DNA of 64,000 bases, from contig NZ_MQVS01000009.1 in assembly GCF_001907235.1 (NCBI RefSeq), positions 59,123 through 123,122 of the forward strand, in the 5' to 3' direction. The translations under genes and the position numbers were made by a program. The stretch is from Buchananella hordeovulneris (GTDB lineage Bacteria > Actinomycetota > Actinomycetes > Actinomycetales > Actinomycetaceae). Below are positions 1-8,552 of this stretch, piece after piece. Every line of letters begins with the position of its first letter. Position 1 is the first letter of the stretch. Below the pieces are notes generated by a model. That model was given only the letters and a program-made list of their open reading frames with translations, had not been told where the DNA came from and ran no database searches.

Positions 1-411
1 GCCACCGAGCTGTACCTGCGGCAGCACCCGCAAGCCAAGGTCGTTGCCGTCGGTGGTAACGCCGGGCGGGCCGCCACCGCCGCGGGCTGGGTTTCGGGTA
101 TCAACCTGAAGATCATCGCCGGGGAGAACCGCTACGCCACCAACGCCCGGTTGGCCCGCGAGTACGCCGCCGATGTCAAGTACATCGTGGTGGCCTCGGG
201 GGAGAACTTCCCGGACGCGCTGGCAGGAGCCGCGCTGGCCGCCCAGAAGCACGGTGTCCTGGTGCTCAGCCCGCGTGGCCACCTCTCGCCGGTGATCGAA
301 ACATTGCTGGAATCGCTGCGTCCGCACACCGCTGTCCTCCTTGGGGGACCGCAGGTGGTAAGCCCCGCAGTCGAGAAGGCCGTGGGAGAGATCATGAACG
401 CCAAGCCGTGA
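1..411 (+). CDS. Cell wall-binding repeat 2 (CWBR2) family protein, C-terminal part
   Basis: The frame is open from the first base, so only the last 136 residues are present. The segment has the alternating pattern of CWBR2 domains: a strand followed by GG ('VVAVGGNAG'), 'IIAGENRYATNARLA', then 'VVASGENFPDALAGAALAA' and 'AVLLGGPQVVS'. In LytC-like and other Gram-positive surface proteins such repeats attach the protein to the cell wall, so this is probably the anchoring tail of an exported protein whose catalytic or adhesive part lies outside the window. A strong terminator follows 37 bases after the stop. The family is clear; the function of the full protein cannot be seen. Confidence 0.85.
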   Translation, partial: ATELYLRQHPQAKVVAVGGNAGRAATAAGWVSGINLKIIAGENRYATNARLAREYAADVKYIVVASGENFPDALAGAALAAQKHGVLVLSPRGHLSPVIETLLESLRPHTAVLLGGPQVVSPAVEKAVGEIMNAKP

Positions 412-448
412 CGAGTGCCGAGTGCACTAGCCGGTAGACGTTAACCAC

Positions 449-487
449 CTGAGGGGGTGGGGCGAGATACTCGCCCCACCCCCTCAG
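449..487 (+). terminator. Strong hairpin after the CWBR2 gene
   Basis: A perfect 18-bp inverted repeat (449-466 pairs with 470-487) with a 3-base loop lies just after the stop codon at 411. It has no long T-run, as is common for actinobacterial terminators. Confidence 0.75.
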
Positions 488-587
488 CTGTCGCGCTCAT
501 AGAGGTGACTGCGCCGCCTGGGCGGGAGGGTTTCACCCCGGTTTTACTGCGTCGCCTTGCCCGTGTGGCACCGCCTTGCCCTTAATG

Positions 588-769
588 CACCATCATGTTC
601 TTAACGCACCATCATGTTCTTAAGGCGGCATTTCGTCCGCCGTTTTGCGTGACCATCATGTCCTTTACGCACCATCATGTTCTTAATGCACCATCATGTC
701 CTTAATTCAGTGTTTTAAGAGCATGATGGTGACACAAGGGCATGATGGTGCATTAAGGGCATGATGGTG
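588..769. repeat. Cluster of eight 17-bp repeats, five direct and three inverted
   Basis: The unit caccatcatgttcttaa occurs at 588-604, 607-623, 651-667 (variant), 670-686 and 689-705 on the plus strand, and as the reverse complement at 715-731, 734-750 (variant) and 753-769. Within each run neighbouring copies start exactly 19 bases apart. The two opposed runs could form a long cruciform or, if transcribed, a long hairpin. There are no unique spacers, so this is not CRISPR; the arrangement resembles iterons or clustered protein-binding sites. Confidence 0.85.
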
Positions 770-960
770 GGGCCGTGAGGGGTCTTGTTGGTGGTGACTG
801 TGGCCGTTATGTCAGACAGAGACCGTCATGCTCGGTTGGGTGCCCGTGTGCTAGGGCTGATGCCCTGGTTGGACTGACCGTTTTGCACTAGGTCGACCAT
901 TATGGCCAAACGTTGACCGCACAGCGTTTTGTGTTTGGTTTTTGGGGTTGTCCTTTGGCG

Positions 961-1090
961 CAACGGTCTGCGCGAACGGGGTGGGGTGTCGTTGGGAGCC
1001 GCGCTCCTGCTGGGGTTGGAGGCAACGGTCTGCGGGAGCGGGGTGGGGTGTCGTTGGGAGCCGCGCCCCTGCTGGGGTTGGAGGCAATGG
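961..1090. repeat. 62-bp tandem repeat, two full copies and a partial third
   Basis: The block beginning caacggtctgcg at 961 recurs at 1023 with few changes, and a shortened third copy starts at 1085. The spacing is 62 bases each time. It lies between two genes with no coding sense, so slippage or unequal crossing-over is the likely origin. Confidence 0.8.
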
Positions 1091-1192
1091 TTGACGCGAG
1101 CGGGCAGGGCAGGGCGACCAACTAAGGGACGGGGTGAATAGTGCAGCTGTTGTGCATCTCGGTTCGGTACCGCAGTCGGTTACCGCGCCTGG

Positions 1193-2620
1193 TCACAGCA
1201 CGAGCGTTGCCAGCCAGCCGGCCGCCAGGAGCGGCAGGTTGAAGTGCAGGAAAGTGGGAATTACGGTGCCGCGCATGTGGTCGTGTTTCCCGTCGACATT
1301 CAGCCCGGCCGTTGGGCCGAGGGTGGAGTCGGAGGCGGGCGAGCCCGCGTCGCCCAGGGCCCCGGCCGTCCCGACGAGCGCCACCGTCGCCAGCGGGGAA
1401 AACCCTAGCTCGACGCAGAGGGGCACGTAGATGGCGACAATGATTGGCAGGGTAGAAAACGAAGATCCGATCCCCATCGTGACGATCAGCCCCACGACGA
1501 GCATGGACAGGGCGGCCAGCGCCCGGCTGTTGCCGAACGCGCTCACCGCTGTCTGGACGAGCGGTTCGATGTGGCCGGTGCGGTTCATGACTTCCGCGAA
1601 GCCCTGGGCCGCGATCATGATCAGGCCGATCATGGCCATCATCCGCATCCCGCCGGAGAACACCGCATCGGCCTCCGTCCAGCGCACCACCCCGGTGGCC
1701 ACGAACAGCACCAGGCCGATCAGCGAGGAGATCAGCATCGGATTGGCCTGCGAGTTTTGCAGGGTCATGACGGTTTGCAGCACGAAACTGGCCAAGATCG
1801 CGGCCACCGACACCGCGATCTTGTAGCGCGACAGGCGCGGGGCAGGCGGCGCGGCGGGGGTAGACTCGGCCGCCCCGCTGGTCCCCTCGCCCTGTCTACT
1901 TGCGGTGTCGTTCGGCGCGCCGCCCGCCCTGGCCCCAGCTGCGCCGCGCGCGGCGACGACGGAGTAGTCCACGGGAGCCCGATAAGTCACGAAGACGGCC
2001 ACCAACAGCCCGACCAGCATGCCTAGGGCAGGCAGCCCCATGGCGAGCAGCACGTTCACCCCGGAGACGTCCAGGCCTTGCCGACTGATTTGCCCCAGCA
2101 GGATGTCTTCCAGATAGATGCGCCCGAAACCGACCGGCAGGTACATGTAGGTGGTGACCAGACCGAAGGTCATGACGCACGCCAGTAGCCGCCGATCCAG
2201 CTGCAGCTTGTCCATGACCGTCAGCAGCGGCGGAATGAGTAGGGGGATGAAAGCGATGTGCACCGGGATGAGGTTTTGGCTCATGATCGCCATGGCTAGG
2301 ACCCCGCCGATCAGGCCCCAGCGCACCCAGCGTCCGGCGCTGGCCTGGGGCCCGCGCAGGTGCGACACCAGCCAGTGGGCGAGCAGGGCGGGCAGGCCGG
2401 AGTGGGCCACCGCCATCGCGAAGGCCCCGAGCAGGGCGTAAGAGAGGGCGAGTTTGGCCCCGTTGCCGAGGCCTTGTTCGAAGGCGACCAGCGTTTGGTC
2501 GAGCCCCAGCCCGGCCAGCAGTCCGCCGGTCATGGCGCCGACGAAAAGTGACAGGACGACGTTGACCCGCACCAGGGACAACGCGAGCATCACCAGCACG
2601 GCCACGACCACCGCGTTCAT
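1193..2620 (-). CDS. Na+/H+ antiporter family protein (YuiF/NhaC-like)
   Basis: A 475-residue polytopic membrane protein. The first residues, 'MNAVVVAVLVMLALSLVRVN', closely follow the N-terminus of Bacillus YuiF-type proteins, annotated as Na+/H+ antiporter family or putative amino-acid permeases. A glycine- and serine-rich stretch near the C-terminus ('GTAGALGDAGSPASDS') fits the substrate-site region of that family. A hydrophilic Ala/Gly/Glu insertion near residues 220-260 probably forms a long cytoplasmic loop. The ATG has a good upstream GGAAAGGA. It is monocistronic. The true substrate (Na+, or an amino acid such as histidine) cannot be read from sequence. Confidence 0.85.
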   Translation of the reverse strand: MNAVVVAVLVMLALSLVRVNVVLSLFVGAMTGGLLAGLGLDQTLVAFEQGLGNGAKLALSYALLGAFAMAVAHSGLPALLAHWLVSHLRGPQASAGRWVRWGLIGGVLAMAIMSQNLIPVHIAFIPLLIPPLLTVMDKLQLDRRLLACVMTFGLVTTYMYLPVGFGRIYLEDILLGQISRQGLDVSGVNVLLAMGLPALGMLVGLLVAVFVTYRAPVDYSVVAARGAAGARAGGAPNDTASRQGEGTSGAAESTPAAPPAPRLSRYKIAVSVAAILASFVLQTVMTLQNSQANPMLISSLIGLVLFVATGVVRWTEADAVFSGGMRMMAMIGLIMIAAQGFAEVMNRTGHIEPLVQTAVSAFGNSRALAALSMLVVGLIVTMGIGSSFSTLPIIVAIYVPLCVELGFSPLATVALVGTAGALGDAGSPASDSTLGPTAGLNVDGKHDHMRGTVIPTFLHFNLPLLAAGWLATLVL

Positions 2621-2671
2621 GTTGGTCCTTTCCCGCTGCCGCAGCGTGTCGCTGCGTCCACGCGCGTCATG

Positions 2672-4312
2672 CTAACGGCGGGCGCGGGCGGAGGACAGAC
2701 CGTGTTCAGTGGTCGAATGGGGGCGACTGCGGCGCGCCAGCTGCAAGGCGCTTGCCAGCCCGAGGGTTAGGAAAGCCAGGGTGACTCCGAGGGTGAGGGT
2801 GGCGGCCCGGGCGGTGGCGGAGGTCAGAGCGGCTACCCACTGGGGTCCGTCTGGCCCAAGCTCGCCGCGGGCAGCGGCCTCCCGCAGCTGCGGCAGTTCG
2901 ATCCCGGCGGTGGTTTGCAGGTCGGCGGGGATGACGACGGCCGCCGCCGTTGTCACGCTGGTCGGCGGTGGCGGCACGTAGGTGGCGAGCCCCAGGGACA
3001 AGGTGGCGCCTGCGAGCACGGTGCCGAGCGCGGAGCCGATTTGCCGGACGGTGGATTGGGTGGCTGAGCCTTGCCCGGCGTTGGCGCTCGGCACGTCGAC
3101 CAGGGTGGTGGAGGTGAGTTGGGCGGAGGCAAGGCCCAGGCCCAGGCCGTAGGCGGCGAGGAATGCGGGCAGCGTCCACAGGGGGGCGGCGCGCAGGGTG
3201 AGGGCGAGCCCGGCCACCGCCCCCACCTCCAGGGCCAGGCCGCCGACCACCACCCGGGCTGCCCCCAGTCGGGCCGCCAGGTGACGAGCGAAGATGCCCG
3301 AGGCGAAGGCACCCCCGGCCATGGCCGCTACCGTCAGGCCGGTGGCCAGCGGGTCGAGACCGCGCACGGCCAGCAGGAAGAGGGGCAGAACAAAGACGAG
3401 AGCGAACTGGCCGACGGCCACCAGCGCGGCCGTGGCGTTGCCCCACGTGAAGGTTGGCAAGCGGAAAAGTGTCAGGTCGAGGATGACGGGGGCGCCCCGG
3501 CGGGTCTGACGGTGTTGCCGCACGAGGAATGCCGCGCCGGCGAGCGCGCTGCTGGCCAGTAGCAACGGGATGGGGGAGAGCGGTAGGTCCGCGAGTGCCC
3601 CGCGGGTCGAGGCGGCGGGGCGGGGGGTGAACCAGCCGAGGGTGGGGCCCTCGATCAGGCTGAAGATGAGGCTGGCCACGGCCCACGCGGACAGGGCGAA
3701 ACCAAGGTAGTCGAAGCCGACGGTGCGCGGGCCCCGCGTCTCGGGGGTCGTCAGGCGCACCCCGAGCAGCACGAGCGCGCCGAGCGGCACATTGACCCAA
3801 AAGATCAGGGGCCATCCCCAGGTGGCGGTGAGCCAGCCGCCCAACACTGGCCCGATGGCGGCCGCTCCGGCGGTGATGGCGCCCCAGATGCCGAAGGCGG
3901 CGGCGCGCTCGCGGCCGGTGAAGGTAGCGCTGAGGGTGGCTAGCGAGGAAGGCAACACCAGGGCCGCGCCGACGCCCTGCAGGCCGCGGGCGGCGATGAG
4001 GAGCCCGGCGGTGGGGGCGAGGGCGGCCAGGACAGAGGTCGCGGTGAAGATTGCCACGCCGAGGAGGAACAGGGCGCGTCGGCCCCAGTGGTCGGCCAGG
4101 CGGCCAGCTGTCAGAAGCAGGGCGGCGAAGACGACCGCGTATAGGGCGTTGACCCATTCGGCCTGGGGCAGGGTGAGGGAGAGGTCGCGCATGATGCTGG
4201 GCAGGGCGATGGCGACGATCGTGCCGTCCAGGATGATCATGCCGAGCCCCGCCGCGAGGAAGGTCAGGGACCACCAGCGGGCGGCGGGGCGCGAGGAGAA
4301 GGCAGGGGGCAT
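2672..4312 (-). CDS. MFS multidrug efflux transporter, DHA2 (EmrB/QacA) type
   Basis: A 546-residue protein of the 14-helix drug:H+ antiporter family. The start of helix 1 ('LDGTIVAIALPSI'), motif A in the 2-3 loop ('GRLADHWGRRALFLLG') and a motif C-like 'AAIGPVLGGWL' are all present. The ATG at 4312 lies two bases after the stop of the DUF2871 gene, so the two are translationally coupled; the open frame upstream of this ATG is only a shadow of that gene. The divergent TetR gene 0.5 kb away is the likely repressor of the pair. Substrate unknown; efflux of a toxic compound is the expected role. Confidence 0.9.
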   Translation of the reverse strand: MPPAFSSRPAARWWSLTFLAAGLGMIILDGTIVAIALPSIMRDLSLTLPQAEWVNALYAVVFAALLLTAGRLADHWGRRALFLLGVAIFTATSVLAALAPTAGLLIAARGLQGVGAALVLPSSLATLSATFTGRERAAAFGIWGAITAGAAAIGPVLGGWLTATWGWPLIFWVNVPLGALVLLGVRLTTPETRGPRTVGFDYLGFALSAWAVASLIFSLIEGPTLGWFTPRPAASTRGALADLPLSPIPLLLASSALAGAAFLVRQHRQTRRGAPVILDLTLFRLPTFTWGNATAALVAVGQFALVFVLPLFLLAVRGLDPLATGLTVAAMAGGAFASGIFARHLAARLGAARVVVGGLALEVGAVAGLALTLRAAPLWTLPAFLAAYGLGLGLASAQLTSTTLVDVPSANAGQGSATQSTVRQIGSALGTVLAGATLSLGLATYVPPPPTSVTTAAAVVIPADLQTTAGIELPQLREAAARGELGPDGPQWVAALTSATARAATLTLGVTLAFLTLGLASALQLARRSRPHSTTEHGLSSARARR

Positions 4313-4314
4313 GG

Positions 4315-4743
4315 TTACTTTTCGGTGGTTTGCAAGGCCTTGGCTAGGGAGTGGAAGTACAGGGCGAAGGCCACGGTCATGACTATATGGCCGAGTCCGG
4401 AGAGGCCGGCGAGGGCGGGGTGGGAGTAGGCGGGCACGCCTGCCACCTGGAGGGAGCCTTTGAGCAGTTGCATCCCGGCGGTGAGGGCGAGGCCGACGTT
4501 CCAGGCGAGGTAGGCGCGGCGGGCGTGCGCGGAGTGTCGGGACACGGCGAAGGTGCGTTCTAGGGCGAGCATCACCAGGAAGAAGAGGCAGCCGAGGGCC
4601 AGCGCGTGGGTGTGGACGGTCGACAGTTGGGTGAAGGTCGGGTGATCCCAGGCGTTTAGGCGCGTGAATTCGCGGTAGTACAGGCCGGAGAGCAGGCCAA
4701 AGATGGCCCAGGCGGCGGCCGAGCGGAACAGTAGCTTTTCCAT
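4315..4743 (-). CDS. DUF2871 four-helix membrane protein
   Basis: 142 residues with four predicted transmembrane helices and the pattern 'STVHTHALALGCLFFLVML', typical of DUF2871. The ATG is preceded by AAGGAG at good spacing. It is the first gene of a two-gene operon with the MFS transporter and is divergent from a TetR regulator, with a palindrome between them. The conserved histidines in the second helix might bind a ligand or metal, but no function is established for the family. Assignment to DUF2871 is confident; a role as accessory to the exporter is inferred from gene order. Confidence 0.8.
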   Translation of the reverse strand: MEKLLFRSAAAWAIFGLLSGLYYREFTRLNAWDHPTFTQLSTVHTHALALGCLFFLVMLALERTFAVSRHSAHARRAYLAWNVGLALTAGMQLLKGSLQVAGVPAYSHPALAGLSGLGHIVMTVAFALYFHSLAKALQTTEK

Positions 4744-4762
4744 GCAAACTCCTTTTGAGACG

Positions 4763-4800
4763 GGGTGTCGCTAAGTCGAGTTAACCATATGGCGACACCC
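4763..4800. promoter_or_regulatory. Inverted repeat between DUF2871 and the TetR gene, likely TetR operator
   Basis: The arms gggtgtcgc (4763-4771) and gcgacaccc (4792-4800) form a perfect 9-bp inverted repeat, and a further tgtcgc half-site follows at 4801. The repeat sits between the divergent starts at 4743 and 4827, where it would overlap promoters in both directions. A TetR dimer binding here would repress itself and the DUF2871-MFS operon. Confidence 0.6.
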
Positions 4801-4826
4801 TGTCGCAATGTGGGATGATCGGAGGC

Positions 4827-5414
4827 ATGCCCAAGATCGACGCCGCTACCGTGAAGGAACATCGGCAGTCCATGAGCACCAAGCTGCTGGACGCCGCGGA
4901 AGAGCTACTGCTGACCGCCGGGCCGCACGCGCTCACCGCTGCGGCCGTCGCCGGCGCCGTCGGCATCGCCCGCAACTCCGTCTACCGCTACGTCGACTCC
5001 ATGGACACCCTCCGGGGGCAGGTCGTCGCCCGCTACCTGCCGACCTGGACCGCGGCCGTCACCGCCGCCGTCGCCCAAGCATCCACCCCCCGGGCCCGGC
5101 TCCTGGCCTACGTGCACGCCAACCTGTCCCAGGCGGCCGACTCCGGGCACGGCGCCCTCATCCAGCTGGCGCGCGGCCTGCCCGCCGCCGCCCTGGCCCC
5201 CGTCGCGGCCGCGCACGCCGCGCTCGCGCGCCTGCTGGGCGAACAGTGTCAGGCCCTCGACCCCACCGGCGCTAAATTGACGGCCCAGTTCGTCCAAGCC
5301 ATCTTGGAGATCGGTTTCAGCGAGCTCGACGCCGGGGCGCCCCTAGCGCAGATTCAGCACCGCTGCACCCAAGCGGTGGCCGCCCTCGTTGACGCCCGGC
5401 AGGACACGAACTAG
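4827..5414 (+). CDS. TetR/AcrR family transcriptional regulator
   Basis: 195 residues from the ATG beginning 'MPKIDAATVKEHRQSM'. The N-terminal helix-turn-helix is clear ('LTAAAVAGAVGIARNSVYRYV', about residues 37-57), followed by an all-helical ligand domain. ATG codons also occur at 4808 and 4815, but starting at the conserved MPKI gives the usual TetR N-terminus; a GGAGG lies only two bases upstream, so the start is not certain. Its position divergent to DUF2871-MFS across a palindrome indicates local control of that efflux unit. Confidence 0.85.
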   Translation: MPKIDAATVKEHRQSMSTKLLDAAEELLLTAGPHALTAAAVAGAVGIARNSVYRYVDSMDTLRGQVVARYLPTWTAAVTAAVAQASTPRARLLAYVHANLSQAADSGHGALIQLARGLPAAALAPVAAAHAALARLLGEQCQALDPTGAKLTAQFVQAILEIGFSELDAGAPLAQIQHRCTQAVAALVDARQDTN

Positions 5415-5472
5415 GGCGGGCAGCAAAAGGCAGCCGGGCGCGGGGCGTCACCGGCCGCCGTCTGCGGGCCCG

Positions 5473-6705
5473 TCACCAGGTGGCGGCTTGCCGCACCCAG
5501 GCGAACTCGTCGACGTCGTCCAGATTCGCCTCGGCCACCGCCAGCAGCTTCTCCCGTTCCTTTTCCACCGCCTGCTGCAGCTGCGGGTCGTCGCTGTCGC
5601 CCACCACGCTCAGCAGCCGCAGCAAGGCCACCAGCACGTCCGGTTCCCCGCCCGCGTAGCGGCGCACCCCGCGCACAAACTCGTGCACCAAATAGCGCTG
5701 GTCCCGCACCCGCGCCCACACCGTCAGGCGCTCGTCCGCGAAGCGGGTATGCGGCACCATCGGCAGCTCCGTCAACTCCTGCAGCACGGCCGCCGCCTGC
5801 AAAACCGCGTGCCGCGCCGTGGTGGGGTCGTTGGTGCCGGGTGAGAGCGCCCGCACCGCGATATCGAACAGCTGCTGCAAGCCGAGGGAATAGTCCGCCC
5901 CGCTGACCCGCTCCATCGCCAGGTACACCACGGCGGGCAATTCGTCGTTCTCCGCCGACCAGTAGTGAGCCAACACGTCCCCGGCGAGCACCACGTCGCC
6001 CGGGCAGACGTTGATGACGACCGTGCCGTCGTGCTCCTTCGCCCACGAGGCGGCGTGCTCCAGGTCCACCTGCTGCACGTAACCAAACTGGCCCGCCCGC
6101 AGGAGCTGGGCGTCGGCAGGCACCTGCGGCCGCGCCACCGCCTGGCCGTCCTCCTTGAACGTGGCCCGGGCCCGCGTGACGACGCGGCGGGCCGAGGCGG
6201 CGATGATGCTGTCGGCCCGCACCATGGTTACCACCCGCGAGACATACCAGATGAAGGTGGCCACCGCGGCCACCACTAGCACCATCGACAAAGTGATCGC
6301 CAGCTGCGGTGGCCGCTTCACGCTCGTATCCAGCGACCGCAGCAACAGCAGCGCGTAGATGAACACGCCGACGTACACCGAGATGATGCCGCGCACCGCC
6401 GGGGAGGAAATGAAGTCCCGTGGTAGCTGATGCGAGAAGTTACCGGCCGAAACTTGGATGACGATCAAGGTCATCGAGATGGTGGTCGTCAGCACCGTCA
6501 GCGTGGTGGAGGCGATAAAACTCAACATGGAGGCCGCGGCTTCCGTGTCGCCGGGCCAGAGCCACTGCGCCAACGCCCCCTCGGCAGGCACCACCACGCG
6601 CCCCAGGATAGAAGCGGCCAAGGCCGCCACTACCCCCGCCAGCAGCGGCCAGGCCCAGAGCCGGGCCGCCAGCGCCTGTCGTAAACGATTGAACAATATT
6701 CTCAC
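5473..6705 (-). CDS. DUF2254 domain membrane protein
   Basis: 410 residues from a GTG ('VRILFNRLRQALAARLW'); upstream codons look non-coding. Four transmembrane helices occupy the first half, including the family hallmarks 'STTLTVLTTTISMTLIVIQ' and 'FSHQLPRDFI'. The C-terminal half is soluble with the conserved 'RALSPGTNDPTTA'. The size matches the DUF2254 family (about 420-440). Function is unknown; the family looks like a membrane sensor or channel-like protein. It is convergent with the TetR gene and stands alone. Confidence 0.85.
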   Translation of the reverse strand: MRILFNRLRQALAARLWAWPLLAGVVAALAASILGRVVVPAEGALAQWLWPGDTEAAASMLSFIASTTLTVLTTTISMTLIVIQVSAGNFSHQLPRDFISSPAVRGIISVYVGVFIYALLLLRSLDTSVKRPPQLAITLSMVLVVAAVATFIWYVSRVVTMVRADSIIAASARRVVTRARATFKEDGQAVARPQVPADAQLLRAGQFGYVQQVDLEHAASWAKEHDGTVVINVCPGDVVLAGDVLAHYWSAENDELPAVVYLAMERVSGADYSLGLQQLFDIAVRALSPGTNDPTTARHAVLQAAAVLQELTELPMVPHTRFADERLTVWARVRDQRYLVHEFVRGVRRYAGGEPDVLVALLRLLSVVGDSDDPQLQQAVEKEREKLLAVAEANLDDVDEFAWVRQAATW

Positions 6706-6836
6706 CGGGCAATAGTCACCCGCCGCTCCCACCCTTGTACAGCGCACCGGCCGGAGCCCCCGTACCGGCGACGATGAGGCGCGCAAGGGGGCGACGGCCC
6801 CTAGTGACACGCCCCACCCGCCTCTAGCCTGGGGCC

Positions 6837-7376
6837 GTGCAAGCAAGAGTGGTGGCCGGAGGCGCGGCACTCATCGTCGGAAGTGGGTTGTGGGTGCCCA
6901 TTCGATCTGTCGCGGACACGGCAGGCGTCCCCGCGAGCCTGGTGCAGGAACTGACCGTGCGCGGCAGTGACAACTGGACCGTCATCGGTCTGGTCGCCAT
7001 CTGCCTCGGTTGCACCCTGTGGGGCATCGTGCAACCGCGGCACAGCGTCTGGTCCCTGGTGGCGGCCCTCGCCGCCCTGCCGCTGGTCCCCATCTGCCTG
7101 GCCTGCCCGCAACAAATCGCCCACTGGGACGGCATGGCGCCCGACGGCCAACTTATCGGCGGGGTGGTCAGCAACGAACTGGCCGCGGCCGTGTGGGTCT
7201 TCGGCCTCGGCACCGCCCTCTACCTGGTGGCCCTCGTGTTGGAGGCCCGGCAGGTGCGGCGTCGCACCACTGGGCCATCGGCGCTGGCCTCGGGCAGTGC
7301 TCCGCTCTCGGCCCGGCGGCAACCGCCCGCTGCTAGGCGGGTGGGCGGCCTGCCCGCCGCCGACCCGGCGGAATAG
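6837..7376 (+). CDS. Hypothetical membrane protein
   Basis: 179 residues from a GTG. Hydrophobic segments appear near residues 5-20, 48-62, 70-88 and 112-135, giving three or four membrane helices; the last 45 residues are polar, Arg/Ala/Pro-rich and probably cytoplasmic. The loop between helices 3 and 4 contains 'CLACPQQIAHWDG'. No family recognised. It precedes the hydrolase lipoprotein by 52 bases on the same strand and may be cotranscribed with it. Confidence 0.6.
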   Translation: MQARVVAGGAALIVGSGLWVPIRSVADTAGVPASLVQELTVRGSDNWTVIGLVAICLGCTLWGIVQPRHSVWSLVAALAALPLVPICLACPQQIAHWDGMAPDGQLIGGVVSNELAAAVWVFGLGTALYLVALVLEARQVRRRTTGPSALASGSAPLSARRQPPAARRVGGLPAADPAE

Positions 7377-7428
7377 CGGCCCGTGCCGGGGCGTTGCTGC
7401 CCAGTGAGACTCGTGAAGGAGATGCCGC

Positions 7429-8481
7429 GTGCCTGATCGCCTCCCGCGCCCTGACTTTGCCTCCCCCCACCCGCGCGTGAGCCTACCCACGCACGTGCTG
7501 TGGGCCGCCCTCACCGCGGCCGCGGTCACCGCCTGCGCCGGGCCGGGGGCCGCCCCCGCGGACATCGATGCCGCCCCCGCGGCTACCGCAACCGCCACCC
7601 CAGCGGGAGGGGAGGGGGCAGGGCCCCACCAGTCGTCGTCCGCCACCCCGGGGCCGGACGCACCCCCGGTGCCCGCCGACGTCACCGACCGGATCACCAG
7701 CCAAGTGCCAGACCTAGCCGCCCTGGACCTCCCGGTCACCGACTTCACCGAGACTCGCTTTGCCGTCGCCCGGGACGCGCACACCATCCAAGCCATCGCG
7801 TTCGTACCGACGACGCCCGGGCCGCACCCCACCGTCATCCTCGCGCACGGTTTCGGCGGTTCCATGCACGACCTCGCCCGCTACGCGCGCGAACTGGCGG
7901 CGCGCGGGCACGCCGCCGTCGTCTTCGACTTCGTGGGCGGCTCGCCGCGCTCCGAAAGCGACCCCGACATGCAGAAAATGTCGGTCAATACCGAGCTGGC
8001 GGACCTAGCGGCCGTGGTGGCGCACGTGCGGGACCAGGACTACGCCGACCCGCAGCGGCTGACCATCTTCGGGCACAGCCAAGGCGGTTTGGTGGCGGCC
8101 ATGTTCGCAGCCGCCCACCCCGACGAGCTGGCGAACCTAGTGCTGCTCGCCCCCGCCTTCGGGCTGCCGGAGCTGGTGCGCACCGAGATAGGCACCGCCA
8201 GCGCCGCCCCGGAAACGGCGGTGCTGCTGGGGCTGGTGGTCTCCCGCCGGTACATCGACGACATCTGGGCGGTGCGGGCCGCGGACCTCGGGTTTGCCGG
8301 GCCGACCCTCATCGTGCACGGCGACGCCGACACGCTGCTGCCCCTCGCCGACTCCCAGGCCGCCCTGCCCCGCTACCCCGCCGGACGGCTGGCGATCCTG
8401 CCCGGCGGTCCCCACAATCCGAGCGGCGAATCATTCACGCAAGCTGTGAGCCACACGCTGGCATTCCTCGCCGCCCCCTAG
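7429..8481 (+). CDS. Alpha/beta hydrolase lipoprotein
   Basis: 350 residues from a GTG preceded by AAGGAG at seven bases. The N-terminus has an Arg-containing stretch, a hydrophobic core and a lipobox 'AVTAC' (Cys about residue 36), then an Ala/Pro/Gly linker, so the enzyme is probably lipid-anchored outside the membrane. The catalytic domain shows the oxyanion region 'ILAHGFGGSMHD', the nucleophile elbow 'GHSQGG' (serine nucleophile), a late Asp in 'IVHGDADTLLP' and a terminal His in 'GGPHNPSG'. It belongs to the esterase/acyl-hydrolase side of the superfamily; substrate unknown. Confidence 0.8.
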   Translation: MPDRLPRPDFASPHPRVSLPTHVLWAALTAAAVTACAGPGAAPADIDAAPAATATATPAGGEGAGPHQSSSATPGPDAPPVPADVTDRITSQVPDLAALDLPVTDFTETRFAVARDAHTIQAIAFVPTTPGPHPTVILAHGFGGSMHDLARYARELAARGHAAVVFDFVGGSPRSESDPDMQKMSVNTELADLAAVVAHVRDQDYADPQRLTIFGHSQGGLVAAMFAAAHPDELANLVLLAPAFGLPELVRTEIGTASAAPETAVLLGLVVSRRYIDDIWAVRAADLGFAGPTLIVHGDADTLLPLADSQAALPRYPAGRLAILPGGPHNPSGESFTQAVSHTLAFLAAP

Positions 8482-8552
8482 CCGCGGGCGCGCCGGGCGG
8501 CCAGCGCTCGTCGAAAACTCCCGGCCACTCGCCGCGCCTTGCCGCAGGCGCG

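Larger units (their letters stand above)
488..1192. other. Repeat-rich intergenic region with no convincing gene
   Basis: About 700 bases without a credible coding frame. It holds a cluster of 17-bp repeats (588-769), a short GC hairpin followed by TTTT (624-645), and a 62-bp tandem repeat (961-1090). Short frames here are artefacts of the repeats: they lack ribosome-binding sites and run through repeat units. Confidence 0.6.

Noticed and set aside
588..769. Possible CRISPR array
   Set aside because: The repeats are 17 bases long, the gaps are only two bases, there are no unique spacers, and the direction changes half-way; no cas genes are near.
4313..4747. N-terminal extension of the MFS transporter to about 691 residues
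   Set aside because: The extra part is antisense-like Arg/Pro/His sequence in the DUF2871 gene's region; the ATG at 4312 gives a normal MFS N-terminus.
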